Source: a virus. From it: 55,077 nucleotides of DNA. Every line of letters begins with the position of its first letter. Position 1 is the stretch's first letter. The translations under genes and the position numbers were made by a program. The notes under the pieces were generated by a model. It did no database searches. It had not been told where the DNA came from and saw nothing but the letters and a program-made list of their open reading frames with translations. Shown here piece after piece: positions 24,753-35,091 of this stretch. The stretch spans positions 1-55,077 of the IMG/VR virus record IMGVR_UViG_3300027676_000003. The stretch is one strand, 5' to 3'.

Positions 24753-24777
24753 ATTGTTACATTTTTCACATAACAAT
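24753..24777. promoter_or_regulatory. Inverted repeat between divergent genes
   Basis: ATTGTTA at 24753-24759 and TAACAAT at 24771-24777 form a 7-bp inverted repeat with an 11-nt spacer, between the membrane protein and the 24889 gene. A possible operator. Confidence 0.4.
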
Positions 24778-24828
24778 AGGCTGCCCGCGCAATGCCCAAG
24801 GGGGAGCAAGCATCGCCCAATAACACGC

Positions 24829-24856
24829 TTGACGGTTGCGCTCGCGCCTTTATACT
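24829..24856 (+). promoter_or_regulatory. Promoter of the 24889 gene
   Basis: TTGACG (24829-24834), a 16-bp spacer and TATACT (24851-24856), with an expected start about 25 bases before the AUG. Confidence 0.65.
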
Positions 24857-24888
24857 CGCGCGGCCAAAACAACCAATGGAGGAAAATC

Positions 24889-25176
24889 ATGGCACAATCC
24901 AACGCGGCCCGAACGGCCGACGACGAACCGCAGGGCGGCACCCGTCCGGTGGCGAAGTTCAGGCATGGCGGCATCGAGCTGGCGGTCTGGTCGAATCCAG
25001 GCGAAAGCGGCGCGATGTACAACACCACGATCCGAAACAGCTACAAGGACGAGAAGAGTGGGGAATGGAAGGAGGCGACCAGCTTCAGCCCTACCGATCT
25101 ACTCGTGGTCGGGGAACTCGCCCGCGAGGCATTCGCGGAAATCACCCGCCTGAAGCAGCAGGGCCGCGCTCGCTAA
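24889..25176 (+). CDS. Hypothetical plasmid/ICE protein
   Basis: A 95-residue protein from ATG 24889, with TGGAGG upstream and its own promoter. The core reads KFRHGGIELAVWSN, TTIRNSYKDEKSGEWKEA and SFSPTDLLVVGELAREA. I recall such a conserved small protein on integrating plasmids and ICEs, function unknown; a nucleic-acid binding fold is possible. Confidence 0.68.
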   Translation: MAQSNAARTADDEPQGGTRPVAKFRHGGIELAVWSNPGESGAMYNTTIRNSYKDEKSGEWKEATSFSPTDLLVVGELAREAFAEITRLKQQGRAR

Positions 25177-25201
25177 ATTCACGAAGGGGAGGGCCGCTGA
25201 C

Positions 25202-25444
25202 TCAGTGGCCCGTTCTCTTGAGTCGCACGCCGGGCTGGCCGTCATCCAGGAACTCGACTCCGACCTTTTCGAGCGTCCCGGTGATTTTGGCAAGCGTATC
25301 GGTCCTCGCCACGACCGGGCCATCAAATCCTTCCATTCGCTTCACAGTTCCCAAGGCTACCCGTGATTTCTTGGAAAGCTCGATTTGCGTCCAGCCAACG
25401 AGGGCGCGCGCGGCGCGTATGTGCCTGCCAGTTATGGAGATCAA
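25202..25444 (-). CDS. XRE-family HTH regulator
   Basis: An 80-residue protein: RHIRAARALVGWTQIELSKKSRVALGTVKRME is a classic Cro/CI HTH (only the pattern matters), followed by a short tail (VGVEFLDDGQPGVRLK) typical of small XRE regulators. It is divergent from the secreted protein gene at 25541, whose start codon is covered by a 20-bp palindrome, its likely target. Confidence 0.82.
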   Translation of the reverse strand: MISITGRHIRAARALVGWTQIELSKKSRVALGTVKRMEGFDGPVVARTDTLAKITGTLEKVGVEFLDDGQPGVRLKRTGH

Positions 25445-25523
25445 AGCCCGACGCTACCACGAACGGCACCGCAAGCCCAAACAAATGAACTAGATAGCCA
25501 ACGTATTGTACTTTTTGGACATT

Positions 25524-25543
25524 CATGCGATCCTGATCGCATG
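25524..25543. promoter_or_regulatory. 20-bp palindrome overlapping the secreted-protein start codon
   Basis: CATGCGATC-CT-GATCGCATG, a palindrome with perfect 9-bp arms. Its right end is the ATG at 25541-25543. Either an operator for the divergent XRE protein or a hairpin hiding the start codon. Confidence 0.65.
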
Positions 25544-26902
25544 CCAAGACCACATCCAGCGCCTGCCCTGCTGGCAGTCATTTTCTGTTTCTGCGCGACT
25601 TCGCTTTACGCGCAGCCGACAATCGCAAACGGCTCCTTTGAAACCCCAAATCTCGGCGCGTGCCCCAACCTTGTCGTCGCTCCGCCCGGATCGTCATGGA
25701 CCTTCGTAAACAGCGCCGGGATCACCTCCACCGGATGCAACCTCCTGTTCGCAATCGTTCCCCCTCCGCCCGGAGGCGGGCAGCAGGAGGCGTTTCTCCA
25801 AGCCGGCTCCGAGAGCGCAGGCGTGATTTCCAGCGTTAACACCGCCGCCGTCACTCAAACGGTTACCGGCTTTGAGGCCGGGCACTCCTACACCATCTCT
25901 TTCTATGCCGCCGGCCATGCCGAGGGCGTCAATTGCAACGACAACTGCACCGAACTCAACTTTTCGGTGATGGTCGGATCGACGGACGTGCTCGACGTAT
26001 CCAATCCGCCGACCGCTGCCTTTCAGCAATACACCACCGGCTCGTTCACGGCATCCGGCAGCGCCGAAATCGGCTTCTTTGGGAGCGCTCCCACCGGCGT
26101 CAATGCCATTTCATTCATCGATCTCGTAAGCATCCAGGATCTTGGACTGTCGTCGTTGCCCTCCATTGGCTCGGGCGGCGTTGTGAGCGCGAGCGCTTTC
26201 GGCGAGTTCACTTCCGCCGCTCCGGGGACGTGGATTGAGATTTACGGCACCAACCTCGCGACCGAAACGGCCAGCTGGACCGGAGCTGACTTCAACGGCA
26301 TCAACGCCCCGACCTCGCTCGACGGCACCTATGTCACCATCGCTGGAATACAGGCTTTCGTTGACTTCATCAGCCCCGGCCAGGTCAACGCCCTCATTCC
26401 GTCCAATGTTCCAACCGGCCAGCAACAGCTCACCGTCACCACGCCTGCCGGAACCAGCGCGCCCTACAACCTCACCATCAATGCCGTAGAACCCGGACTC
26501 CTCGCTCCCCCGAATTTTAACGTGGGCGGCACGCAGTACGTCGTGGCGCAGTTTGCCAATGGCACTTATGCACTGCCTACCGGCGCCATTGCCGGGCTTA
26601 CCTCGCGGCCCGCCGAGGCGGGCGACATCCTCGTTATTTACGGCGTAGGCTTCGGGCCGGTAACACCGGATATCCCCGCAGGCCAGCTCGTTCAGGAGGC
26701 GAACACCCTGGCCTCCGATTTCAGCATTTCCATCGGCGGAGTGCAGTGTCAGGTCGAGTACGATGGCCTCGCCCCCGGATACACCGGCCTGTATCAGCTA
26801 AATGTCGTCGTTCCGTCCGGAATTCCGAGCGGGCCAGCGCCTCTTACCCTGACCGTTGACGGGGTTTCAGGAACGCAGACGCTCCTTGTCGCTATCGAGT
26901 GA
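25541..26902 (+). CDS. Secreted protein with TIGR03437-type C-terminus
   Basis: A 453-residue protein with a signal peptide (LLAVIFCFCATSLYAQP). The N-terminal domain opens IANGSFETPNLG and has QTVTGFEAGHSYTISFYAAG, resembling PEP-CTERM-linked beta-sandwich domains. The C-terminal ~230 residues start GGVVSASAFGEF and contain WIEIYGTNLA, SPGQVNALIPSNVPTGQQ, VYGVGFGPV-like and YQLNVVVPSGI, the TIGR03437 pattern expanded in Solibacter-type acidobacteria. It is the best host indicator in the window. The start is ATG 25541; the frame upstream to 25385 overlaps the divergent regulator. Confidence 0.8.
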   Translation: MPRPHPAPALLAVIFCFCATSLYAQPTIANGSFETPNLGACPNLVVAPPGSSWTFVNSAGITSTGCNLLFAIVPPPPGGGQQEAFLQAGSESAGVISSVNTAAVTQTVTGFEAGHSYTISFYAAGHAEGVNCNDNCTELNFSVMVGSTDVLDVSNPPTAAFQQYTTGSFTASGSAEIGFFGSAPTGVNAISFIDLVSIQDLGLSSLPSIGSGGVVSASAFGEFTSAAPGTWIEIYGTNLATETASWTGADFNGINAPTSLDGTYVTIAGIQAFVDFISPGQVNALIPSNVPTGQQQLTVTTPAGTSAPYNLTINAVEPGLLAPPNFNVGGTQYVVAQFANGTYALPTGAIAGLTSRPAEAGDILVIYGVGFGPVTPDIPAGQLVQEANTLASDFSISIGGVQCQVEYDGLAPGYTGLYQLNVVVPSGIPSGPAPLTLTVDGVSGTQTLLVAIE

Positions 26903-26911
26903 GGAGGAACC

Positions 26912-27112
26912 ATGGAAAAGCAACCAGAAGAGAAACCTTGGGGGCCGGTCGAATACGGCCTGACAGGAGCAGGCATCGGCGCTGCCGGAGTAGGAAGCTC
27001 CATCGGGCTCATCGGACTTTCGACCGGACTCGCTGCGCTACCCGTGTCAGTCGTCGTGGGTGTCGTTGGCGGACTCGCGTGGTGGGCCGTCAAAACGATT
27101 GCCAGCGAATGA
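26912..27112 (+). CDS. Small glycine-rich membrane protein
   Basis: A 66-residue protein from ATG 26912 (GAGGAGG just upstream). Two hydrophobic Gly/Ala-rich helices (GAGIGAAGVGSSIGLIGLST and LPVSVVVGVVGGLAWWAV). It follows the secreted protein by nine bases and may be cotranscribed. The shape is bacteriocin- or holin-like, but no family is recognised. Confidence 0.6.
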   Translation: MEKQPEEKPWGPVEYGLTGAGIGAAGVGSSIGLIGLSTGLAALPVSVVVGVVGGLAWWAVKTIASE

Positions 27113-27314
27113 AGGATCGTGTTCGAACTTAATCCGTTGAAGGCAAGCCCTCGCTTCCCCGGCGCGATAGCAGGCCGTGCTCCCGCGTCAATGACGGTTC
27201 TCGACTTCCGCACCAGCGACCGGGAAGTCTGCGAGCCTATGACGCGCTGCACTCGGCCCGCTAAAAGTGCGCCGAAGCGAGGCCATCCCGGCCTTGCACG
27301 ACACAGAGGCCTGC

Positions 27315-30300
27315 ATGAAAAAACACCCGCTTGCAATCGACGCGAACATTATTACACTGCCTCGCGCAACCAACGCGAGAGAAGTCATGGCCCTTCCCCA
27401 ACGCGCGCGCCGCTGGATTCCCAAAACCGTGATCACGCCGGATTTCACTAACCAGCTTGATCTTTTCTCCGAAGCGGTTACAGATACTCCCGCACCGGTT
27501 GAAACCGCTCCGGCGCGCACATCCGGTATATCTCATGCCCGACCACGACCGCCTCAGCAGCTTGATTTTGGAACACTGGACGCGCTACCACCCCTCGATG
27601 CTGGTCCAGCTCCAGATGGAGAGGCGGCTCGCGCAGGAACTGGAGAGAACTGCGGAGATGTTCGCAGAGATGATGTACCAGCTGGTATCGGTTCAGGGGA
27701 TGGAATACAGCCAGGCGTGGGAGCTGGCGATCCAGGAATTCCTGTTACCGGCAGAGTCTTCGTCGACGAACCCGACGAAAAGCCCTCCCGAGACTTCCGA
27801 ATCACCGACGCCCATTCTATCGGGATGGGAGGCGCGCATGAGAAAGCGCGCGCGAACATCGAAGCCATCCGGCTCCTGAAGAAACTCGAAGGGGAAAACC
27901 GGGACGCAACTGACGAAGAGAAGGCGATCCTGTCCAGATACGTCGGCTGGGGAGCGCTAGCTAACTCGCTCTTCGACTACTACGTCGCGCCTGAATGGAA
28001 GAGTACCGCGGCAGAGGTGCGGGACGTGCTCACTCCCGAAGAATACGCATCCGCGCGCGCATCAACGCCCAACGCACATTTCACCTCCCCGATGGTCATA
28101 AAGGCCATCTGGGACGGCCTGGGCCGTATGGGGCTGGGCAAGGGGCAGGTTCTCGAACCCGCCATGGGAGTCGGGCATTTCTTCGGGCTGCAACCGGAAT
28201 CCATGGTGGGCCGGAGGACGGGCATCGAACTCGATTCCATCACGGCCCGCATCGCCCAGAAGCTTTATCCCGATTCCACAATATTCGCCAAAGGCTTTGA
28301 GGAAACGCCGCTTCCGGATAATTACTTCGATGCCGTCGTCGGAAATGTTCCTTTCGGGGATTATGCGGTCCACGACCCCAAAATGAAGCACCAGCTCACG
28401 CGCTCCATCCACGACTATTTCTTCGCCAAATCGCTTGAGAAGGTCAGGCCCGGGGGGGGCATGGCGCTCATCACCAGCCGGTACACCATGGACAAACAGG
28501 ATGAAACGGTGAGGAAGTACCTTTCGGAGAAAGCCGATCTCCTGGGCGCCATCCGCCTTCCCAATACTGCTTTCAAAGGTAATGCCGGAACGGAAGTCAC
28601 GACCGATATTCTCTTCCTCAAAAAGCGCGCGCCCGGCGAACCCTCAGGTGAATCGTGGCTGCACCTGGAGCCGGTCGATACTCCCGACGGGGTCATCCAT
28701 GTCAATGAATATTTCGCCCGCCATCCCGAGATGATGCTGGGAAAAATGAAACTCGAAGGGACGATGTACCGCGGGGCCGAGCCCACACTGGAGGGCCAGC
28801 TTACCCCGGAATTGCTCGCGCAGGCCGTAAGCCGGTTGCCCAAAGGCGCATTCGTCCCGCGAGACCTGCAGCGGCCACCACCCAAGCCGATCCTCGACGC
28901 GGAAGCCTTTAAGGGTATCAAGGACGGGGCTTATGCCATCAGGGATGGTGCGATAGTCATCCGAAACGGCAGCAGCTTCGAGCCCGCCAGCCTTTCGGAG
29001 ACCACCACCGGCAGGGTCCGCGGCATGATGGCGATCCGCGATGCGGTAAGACTTGTGTTTCAAACCCAGTTGGAGGACGCCCCGGAAAGCCAAATTACCC
29101 AAGCCAGGCAGATTCTCAACAGCATCTACGACAGCTACGCAAGGAAGTACGGACCCCTCTCTTCGCGTGAGAATATCCGGGCATTTGCAGGAGACCCCGA
29201 CGCGCCACTTCTTCTCTCCCTTGAACATTACGATCCCGACAGCAAGAGAGCCGTGAAGATGCCCATCTTCACCCGCCGCACTCTTGACAAGCGAAGACCG
29301 GCGGAGCATGTCGAGACTGCCGCCGAGGCGCTCGCGATTTCCCTGAATGAAACAGGTGGAATCCACTGGCCAACACTGGTGCGGCTTACCGGACGGCAAA
29401 ACACGCAACTCCAGCAGGAACTCGACGGGCTGGTTTATCGCAATCCCGAAGGCGAGTGGGAAACGGCGGATCGCTACTTAAGCGGCGACGTCCGCGCGAA
29501 ACTCAAAGCCGCCGAGGCCGCGGTTGCCATCGATCCTTGCTACAAGCGCAACCTTGAGGCGCTGAAGGCGGTCCAGCCGGCGGATCTCCTCCCGGGAGAT
29601 ATCAGCGCAAGGCTTGGCTCTTCCTGGATTCCGGCCAGCGACGTTAGGCGCTTCATCGCGGAATTGCTCGATACCCCGGAAAGCGGTATCAACATCAGCC
29701 ATTCCGGCGCAATAGCCTCATGGGCGGTGACGCTCGACTATACTGCCAAGACCGCCGTGGCAAACACGACCACGTGGGGAACCCCGCGCATTACCGCTGC
29801 CGAACTGATAGACGACGCCCTGAACGGTCGCACACCCACCATCTACGACCAGGTCGACAAGGATACTCGTGTCGTCAACCAGCAGGAAACCATCGCCGCA
29901 AGGGAAGCGCAGCAGAAGATCAAGGACAGATTCTCAGAGTGGATATGGCAGGACGAGGAACGCGCTCAGAGACTTTCCCGCCTCTACAACGACCGCTTCA
30001 ACAATATCCGGCTCAGAACCTATGACGGGTCGCACCTGACCTTCCCCGGAATGAACCGTTCCATGCTCCGGAAGGCTGATCTCGATAAGCACCAGAAGGA
30101 CGCAATATGGCGCACGTTGCAGAGCGACAATACGATGCTCGCACATTGCGTTGGAGCGGGAAAGACCTGGGAAATGGTGGCCGCCGCCATGGAAATGAAA
30201 CGCCTGGGCCTTGCGCATAAGCCCATGATCGTCGTCCCGAACCACCTGGTCGAGCAATGGGGCGCGGCCTTCTTACAGCTCTACCCCCACGCCAACATCC

Positions 30301-32585
30301 TCGTCGCCGGTAAGGATTTCTTCGCCTCAGGCAACCGGCAGAAAGCCATGGCGCGCATCGCCACTGGAAATTACGACGCGGTGATCGTCTCTCATAAATC
30401 GTTTGAGTTTCTGCCGGTATCAGATGAGACCTTCGAGAGATTCGTCGGAAAACAGATCGACCAGTTGGAAGATGCCATCCGGGAGGTGAAAGCTGAAAAG
30501 GGCGACAACCGCAGGATCGTCAAGGAACTGGAGAAGGCGAAGAAGCGACTCACGGCAAAACTGAAGGAGCGTGCCGACCGCGAGCGGAAGGATGACGGCA
30601 TCACCTTCGAGCAGATGGGGATAGACCGGATTTTCGTTGACGAAAGTGATCTTTTCAAGAATCTCGGGGTGCAATCCAAGATGACGCGCGTGGCGGGGAT
30701 CTCGAATACCGAAAGCAACCGCGCGCTCGATATGTACATGAAGACCCGCTATATCGCGGAGCGGGGAGGCGGTATCGTGTTCGCCACCGGGACGCCGATT
30801 TCAAACACCATGGCCGAGATGTATATCCTACAGCGCTACCTCGCGCCAGAACTCTTGCAGGCGGCGGGTGTTGAACACTTCGACGCATGGGCTGCCAACT
30901 TCGGCGAAGCGGTCACGGCACTGGAACTGGCACCCGACGGCTCCGGATACCGGATGCATACCCGGTTCTCCAAATTCGTCAACCTGCCCGAGCTGCTCTC
31001 GATGTTCCGCACCTTCGCTGACGTGCAGACGGCGGACATGCTGCACCTTCCGAGACCCGAAATCGACGGCGGCAAGCCGCATATTACGGCCGCCCCGGCA
31101 TCACCAGCGCTTAAGGATTTTGTCGCAAGTCTCGTGGAGCGCGCCCAGAAACTTAAGACCGTCAAAGACCCGCGCGCCGACAACATGCTGAAAATCACAG
31201 GAGACGGACGCAAGGCCGCGCTCGACATGCGCCTGGTCGGCGGTGTTGTGGATGAAGGCGTGGATACGAAGGTTTCCCGCGCCATCACGAAAATCTACGA
31301 CACCTGGGCGGCCACCCACGGCAAGAAATCGACCCAGCTCGTCTTCTGTGACTTATCCACCCCGAACGCCGACAAGTTCAATGTCTATGACGAAATCCGC
31401 GAGAAGCTTATCGCCAAAGGCGTTCCTGAGAAGGAAATCGCCTACATCCACGACGCCGATACGGATATCCAGAAGAAGAACCTCTTTGACGCGGTGAATG
31501 CCGGGAAGGTCCGCATCCTGCTTGGCTCGACGGAAAAAATGGGCGCCGGGACGAACGTGCAGAAGCGCCTCGTGGCACTGCATCATCTCGATGCGCCATG
31601 GAGACCTCGTGATATCGAACAACGGGAGGGCCGGATACTCCGGCAGGGCAATGAAAATCCGAGCATCCAGATTCATCGTTACGTTACAGAGGGTTCGTTC
31701 GATGCCTATATGTGGCAATGCTTGGAAACAAAAGCGAGATTTATCAATCAGGTGATGAACGGCAGCGTCACTGTGCGGCAGGCCGAAGACTTGGAAGGCG
31801 GCGCGCTTACCTACGCCGAAATCAAAGCCATCGCATCCGGCAATCCGGCGGTGATGGAGAAGGTCAAAGTCGATACCGAAGTCCGCAAGCTCGACCAGCT
31901 CCGGGCTTCCCATGTGAACCAGCAGTACAAAATCCGCAGGGAATTGGCGAGTCTGCCGGACCAGATTGACCGGCTGAAGAAGTACCACGCCGCCGTCAGT
32001 TCCGATATTGCTACACGCGATACGCACGCCGACGAAGACTTCGTGATGAAGGTCGGGAATCGGGAGTTCTCGGGCAAGGGCGCGCGTGAGGAGGCTGGGA
32101 ATGCACTCAACACCGTGGTCATGTCATGGCGAGACGACAAGACGCTCAGAGTTCGCGGGCACTACCGGGGATTCGAGATACTGAGCCGGGGCAGCGACTT
32201 CAAGGACGGCAGACCTGACATCTACGTCCGAGGCAAGGCCACTTATGAGGCAAACCTGAATCCGGAAAGCCCGCTCGGCACGATCGCCAGTATCGATCAT
32301 GTCCTGCGCAGCCTGGATAAGCGCGCTGAGGATGAGCAGCACGACATTGAGCGCCACGAGAAGGCCCTGTCCGATTACAGGGCGCAGCTTGGGAAGCCCT
32401 TCGAGCATGAGCTGCGGTTGAAGGAACTGCTGGCGAAGCAGGCGCAGCTTAACGCGGTACTTGATCTCGACAAGCACGATGCCCAAGTCGTTGCCGAAAG
32501 CCCGGATGCCGACACCAGAGAGGTTCCCTCCACATTCGCCGGTCGGGTGTCCCAGGGCGCGACCGCCGCACTGGCGCCGCAGTAG
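27315..32585 (+). CDS. Giant methyltransferase-helicase, DarB-like
   Basis: A 1756-residue protein. Residues 1-170 are disordered and overlap another frame. An N6-MTase module follows: [11 protein letters not shown], motif [14 protein letters not shown] (~280) and motif IV VGNVPFG (~345). An SF2 helicase follows: [11 protein letters not shown] (~945), [10 protein letters not shown] (~1107), [10 protein letters not shown], and motif [15 protein letters not shown] (~1438). The C-terminal part is coiled coil. P1 DarB and large plasmid proteins have this plan and protect incoming DNA from type I restriction. ATG 27315 has AGAGG upstream. Confidence 0.88.
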   Translation: MKKHPLAIDANIITLPRATNAREVMALPQRARRWIPKTVITPDFTNQLDLFSEAVTDTPAPVETAPARTSGISHARPRPPQQLDFGTLDALPPLDAGPAPDGEAARAGTGENCGDVRRDDVPAGIGSGDGIQPGVGAGDPGIPVTGRVFVDEPDEKPSRDFRITDAHSIGMGGAHEKARANIEAIRLLKKLEGENRDATDEEKAILSRYVGWGALANSLFDYYVAPEWKSTAAEVRDVLTPEEYASARASTPNAHFTSPMVIKAIWDGLGRMGLGKGQVLEPAMGVGHFFGLQPESMVGRRTGIELDSITARIAQKLYPDSTIFAKGFEETPLPDNYFDAVVGNVPFGDYAVHDPKMKHQLTRSIHDYFFAKSLEKVRPGGGMALITSRYTMDKQDETVRKYLSEKADLLGAIRLPNTAFKGNAGTEVTTDILFLKKRAPGEPSGESWLHLEPVDTPDGVIHVNEYFARHPEMMLGKMKLEGTMYRGAEPTLEGQLTPELLAQAVSRLPKGAFVPRDLQRPPPKPILDAEAFKGIKDGAYAIRDGAIVIRNGSSFEPASLSETTTGRVRGMMAIRDAVRLVFQTQLEDAPESQITQARQILNSIYDSYARKYGPLSSRENIRAFAGDPDAPLLLSLEHYDPDSKRAVKMPIFTRRTLDKRRPAEHVETAAEALAISLNETGGIHWPTLVRLTGRQNTQLQQELDGLVYRNPEGEWETADRYLSGDVRAKLKAAEAAVAIDPCYKRNLEALKAVQPADLLPGDISARLGSSWIPASDVRRFIAELLDTPESGINISHSGAIASWAVTLDYTAKTAVANTTTWGTPRITAAELIDDALNGRTPTIYDQVDKDTRVVNQQETIAAREAQQKIKDRFSEWIWQDEERAQRLSRLYNDRFNNIRLRTYDGSHLTFPGMNRSMLRKADLDKHQKDAIWRTLQSDNTMLAHCVGAGKTWEMVAAAMEMKRLGLAHKPMIVVPNHLVEQWGAAFLQLYPHANILVAGKDFFASGNRQKAMARIATGNYDAVIVSHKSFEFLPVSDETFERFVGKQIDQLEDAIREVKAEKGDNRRIVKELEKAKKRLTAKLKERADRERKDDGITFEQMGIDRIFVDESDLFKNLGVQSKMTRVAGISNTESNRALDMYMKTRYIAERGGGIVFATGTPISNTMAEMYILQRYLAPELLQAAGVEHFDAWAANFGEAVTALELAPDGSGYRMHTRFSKFVNLPELLSMFRTFADVQTADMLHLPRPEIDGGKPHITAAPASPALKDFVASLVERAQKLKTVKDPRADNMLKITGDGRKAALDMRLVGGVVDEGVDTKVSRAITKIYDTWAATHGKKSTQLVFCDLSTPNADKFNVYDEIREKLIAKGVPEKEIAYIHDADTDIQKKNLFDAVNAGKVRILLGSTEKMGAGTNVQKRLVALHHLDAPWRPRDIEQREGRILRQGNENPSIQIHRYVTEGSFDAYMWQCLETKARFINQVMNGSVTVRQAEDLEGGALTYAEIKAIASGNPAVMEKVKVDTEVRKLDQLRASHVNQQYKIRRELASLPDQIDRLKKYHAAVSSDIATRDTHADEDFVMKVGNREFSGKGAREEAGNALNTVVMSWRDDKTLRVRGHYRGFEILSRGSDFKDGRPDIYVRGKATYEANLNPESPLGTIASIDHVLRSLDKRAEDEQHDIERHEKALSDYRAQLGKPFEHELRLKELLAKQAQLNAVLDLDKHDAQVVAESPDADTREVPSTFAGRVSQGATAALAPQ
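27535..27879 (+). CDS. Gene embedded out of frame in the DarB-like N-terminus
   Basis: A 114-residue frame inside the DarB-like ORF. It reads as a compact helical protein: [42 protein letters not shown] and EFLLPAE, a pattern I recall from small conserved plasmid proteins. The overlapping DarB-like frame here is Gly/Pro/Asp-rich low complexity, so this frame may be the older coding sequence. No strong ribosome binding site precedes ATG 27535. Confidence 0.6.
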   Translation: MPDHDRLSSLILEHWTRYHPSMLVQLQMERRLAQELERTAEMFAEMMYQLVSVQGMEYSQAWELAIQEFLLPAESSSTNPTKSPPETSESPTPILSGWEARMRKRARTSKPSGS

Positions 32586-32606
32586 CTTCACGAAAGGAAA
32601 CAGCAT

Positions 32607-33560
32607 ATGAACCCGAACGACAAACCGCCGCCGCGCGACTACCGCCAGGAAGTCACCAACGACATCATACGGATGCTTCAGGAGGGCACGGCCCCCTGGC
32701 AGAAGCCATGGGAAGCCGGCGAGCTTGGCCGGTCACCGTACAACCCCACCACCAACAAGCCGTATCGCGGCGGCAACGTGCTCGGCCTGATGATCGCAAG
32801 CATCCGGAAGGGCTATACGGACCCGCGCTGGTGTACCTATAAACAGGCGGCGGATCAGGGCTGGCAGGTACGAAAGGGCGAGAAATCCACCGCCATTGAA
32901 TTCTGGGAAATCGGGCACGGCAAAGACGATGAGGGAGAATCCGACGCGGACAAACCCCGCTCCCGGATGATTCACCGCGTCTATTCCGTCTTCAATGCCC
33001 AGCAGATAGACGGCATCCCGCCCCTGCATGTCGAGCCGCGCAGAGCCTTCGAACTCATCGAAGCCGGAGAGAACATGCTCCGGAACTCCGGGGCCGACAT
33101 CCGGCACGGCGGCGCGAAGGCATACTACAACCCCGGCACCGACCATATCCAGCTGCCCCCGAAAGACTGCTTCACGGACGAGCCCCGGTACTACAGCACC
33201 GCCCTCCACGAGCTGGCGCACTGGACGGGCGCGAAGCACCGGCTTAACCGGCTCACGGACAACCAGCCGTTCGGCAGCCCCGAGTATGCCAAGGAGGAAA
33301 TCCGGGCCGACCTGTCGAGCCTCTTCCTTGCCGCCGAGCTGGGTATCCCCTACGATCCGAAGGACCAGGCCGCCTACATCCAGAGCTGGATAAAGGTGCT
33401 GAAGAACGACAAGAATGAAGTGTTCAGGGCCGCTGCCGACGCATCAAAGGCGTGCGATTATCTGCATTCGCTGGAAAACGGGCAGGTGAAGACCGCGGAG
33501 CCTGGCCCGCACACCGAGCGCATCAGCGCGGAGGCACAGGAGCGGCGGAGATATCGGTGA
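32607..33560 (+). CDS. ardC: ArdC-like anti-restriction protein
   Basis: A 317-residue protein with the ArdC plan: an N-terminal ssDNA-binding domain (DIIRMLQEGTAPWQKPW, YRGGNVLGLM, QGWQVRKGEKS) and a C-terminal zincin-like metallopeptidase with HELAHWTG at 201-208 and an EEIRADLSS helix supplying the third ligand. ArdC protects single-stranded DNA entering by conjugation. AAAGGAA before ATG 32607. It follows the DarB-like gene by 21 bases, so both anti-restriction genes form one unit. Confidence 0.92.
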   Translation: MNPNDKPPPRDYRQEVTNDIIRMLQEGTAPWQKPWEAGELGRSPYNPTTNKPYRGGNVLGLMIASIRKGYTDPRWCTYKQAADQGWQVRKGEKSTAIEFWEIGHGKDDEGESDADKPRSRMIHRVYSVFNAQQIDGIPPLHVEPRRAFELIEAGENMLRNSGADIRHGGAKAYYNPGTDHIQLPPKDCFTDEPRYYSTALHELAHWTGAKHRLNRLTDNQPFGSPEYAKEEIRADLSSLFLAAELGIPYDPKDQAAYIQSWIKVLKNDKNEVFRAAADASKACDYLHSLENGQVKTAEPGPHTERISAEAQERRRYR

Positions 33561-33569
33561 CGATTTTCC

Positions 33570-33597
33570 TTGACTAGGGCCAGCGGCCCTCTATCAT
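33570..33597 (+). promoter_or_regulatory. Promoter with operator-like hairpin
   Basis: TTGACT (33570-33575), a 16-bp spacer and TATCAT (33592-33597). The spacer is filled by the inverted repeat AGGGCC-AGC-GGCCCT, a likely operator. It drives the phosphoesterase/nucleotidyltransferase genes. Confidence 0.7.
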
Positions 33598-33604
33598 CCC
33601 TCGC

Positions 33605-34105
33605 ATGAGCGAAGTATTTTTCATAGCCGATACCCACTTCGGGCATCGCGGGATCATCGAATTCAGCGAGACGAAGTCGCATCGCCCGTTCGACTGCATC
33701 GAAGACCACGACGAGGAATTAGTACGCCGCTGGAACGCCACCGTCGCGCCCAAGGATACTGTATGGCACCTTGGCGATTTCTGCTTCGGCAAACGGAATC
33801 TCGAAATAGCGGGGCGATTGAACGGCAACAAAAAACTCGTCATGGGCAATCACGATATGTACGCAACGGAGGATTACCTTCGCTATTTCACGCGCCTGGC
33901 TGGCGTCGTGGAATACAAGGGGCTTTCGCTCTCCCATGCACCACTCCATGAAAACCAGTTCCCGCGCTGGTACATGAATGTGCATGGGCATCTCCATACA
34001 AAGACGGTGCCGGACCCGCGCTATGTCTGCGTCTCATGCGAACAGACTGACCTTACACCGGTTCCCTTCGACTGGATTCTCAACAAATGGGCGGAGCGCA
34101 ACTAA
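33605..34105 (+). CDS. Calcineurin-like metallophosphoesterase
   Basis: A 166-residue phosphoesterase with the full metal-binding motif set: ADTHFGH at the start, HLGDFCFG in the middle, MGNHD, then LSHAPLH and NVHGHLHT. Such small phage enzymes act on phosphomonoesters or diesters. It overlaps a nucleotidyltransferase of the RlaP type, and in RNA-repair systems a phosphatase of this class can heal damaged ends, so an RNA-end-processing role is inferred. Confidence 0.88.
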   Translation: MSEVFFIADTHFGHRGIIEFSETKSHRPFDCIEDHDEELVRRWNATVAPKDTVWHLGDFCFGKRNLEIAGRLNGNKKLVMGNHDMYATEDYLRYFTRLAGVVEYKGLSLSHAPLHENQFPRWYMNVHGHLHTKTVPDPRYVCVSCEQTDLTPVPFDWILNKWAERN

Positions 34106-35091
34106 TGACCAGAACCATCGTGAAAATGCAGTTTGGCAGCCACATCTACGGCACAAACCTGCCTACCAGCGACCTCGACTACAAGGCGGTGCATATTCCG
34201 GTCGCGGGCGACATTCTCCTTCAGCGCGTCAAGCCCGCCATTTCCATAAAGACGAAGCAGGATGACACCAAGAAAAATACTGCATCTGATATCGACTTTG
34301 AATCGTTCGCCTTGCAGAAATATATGGCGATGCTCATGGAAGGGCAGACCGTTGCCCTCTCGATGCTCTATACGCCCGAGCAATGGATCATCGAGCGCAC
34401 AGAAGTCTGGGACGGCATAATTGCACAGAAAGAAAAGTGGCTTCATCGCGGCGTCAGCGCGTTTGCCGGTTACTGCCGTCAACAGGCCAACAAGTATGGG
34501 ATCAAGGGAAGCCGCGTGGCTGCTGCACGGGCCGCTGTCGCGCTATTCGAGGGCCTTGTGGCCCAGCACACCGCCCAAACCAAGATTATCGATGTCTGGA
34601 ACGAAATCGAAGCCTTCGTAAAACAAGGTCATGAACACGTCGCCATAGTCGTTGAGGCCCAATTCGATGACCGGCCACCGGCCACAATGCTTGAGGTTTG
34701 CAACCGAAAAGTCCAGCAGCATGCCAACCTGAAAATGGGCTTGAGTATTTACAAGAAAGTCTTTGAGGAGTACGGCGCCCGCGCACTTCAGGCCGAAAAC
34801 AACGAGAACGTGGACTGGAAGGCGATGATGCACGCCCTCCGCGTCTGCCGCGAGGCCGAGGAGTTATTGCTCCGCCACAGCATCACGTACCCACGACCGG
34901 AGGCGGAATTGCTCTTGAAAGTACGCACGGGCGAACTGCCCTATAAAGAGGTCGCGGAGATGCTTGAGCACGGCCTGGTGCGACTGGAGGAGTGCCAGCG
35001 CCTTTCGACACTGCCGGAAAAGGCTGACGCCCTGGAGGCCGAGAGGCTTGTCACGGCAGCCTATACCCAGGAAATCCTGAAGGCCACATGA
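34105..35091 (+). CDS. RlaP-like nucleotidyltransferase
   Basis: A 328-residue protein whose first 30 residues carry GSHIYGTNLPTSDLDYKAV, the polymerase-beta GS...DxD motif in the form seen in COG3541/RlaP nucleotidyltransferases, followed by a long helical C-terminus (KGSRVAAARAAVALF). RlaP proteins are linked to RNA repair. The ATG shares one base with the phosphoesterase stop. A second reading is a phage tRNA or end-tailing enzyme. Confidence 0.82.
   Translation: MTRTIVKMQFGSHIYGTNLPTSDLDYKAVHIPVAGDILLQRVKPAISIKTKQDDTKKNTASDIDFESFALQKYMAMLMEGQTVALSMLYTPEQWIIERTEVWDGIIAQKEKWLHRGVSAFAGYCRQQANKYGIKGSRVAAARAAVALFEGLVAQHTAQTKIIDVWNEIEAFVKQGHEHVAIVVEAQFDDRPPATMLEVCNRKVQQHANLKMGLSIYKKVFEEYGARALQAENNENVDWKAMMHALRVCREAEELLLRHSITYPRPEAELLLKVRTGELPYKEVAEMLEHGLVRLEECQRLSTLPEKADALEAERLVTAAYTQEILKAT

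Noticed and set aside
24753-24777. Reading the inverted repeat as an intrinsic terminator
   Set aside because: The stem is only seven AT-rich pairs and lies between divergent promoters, so an operator is more plausible.
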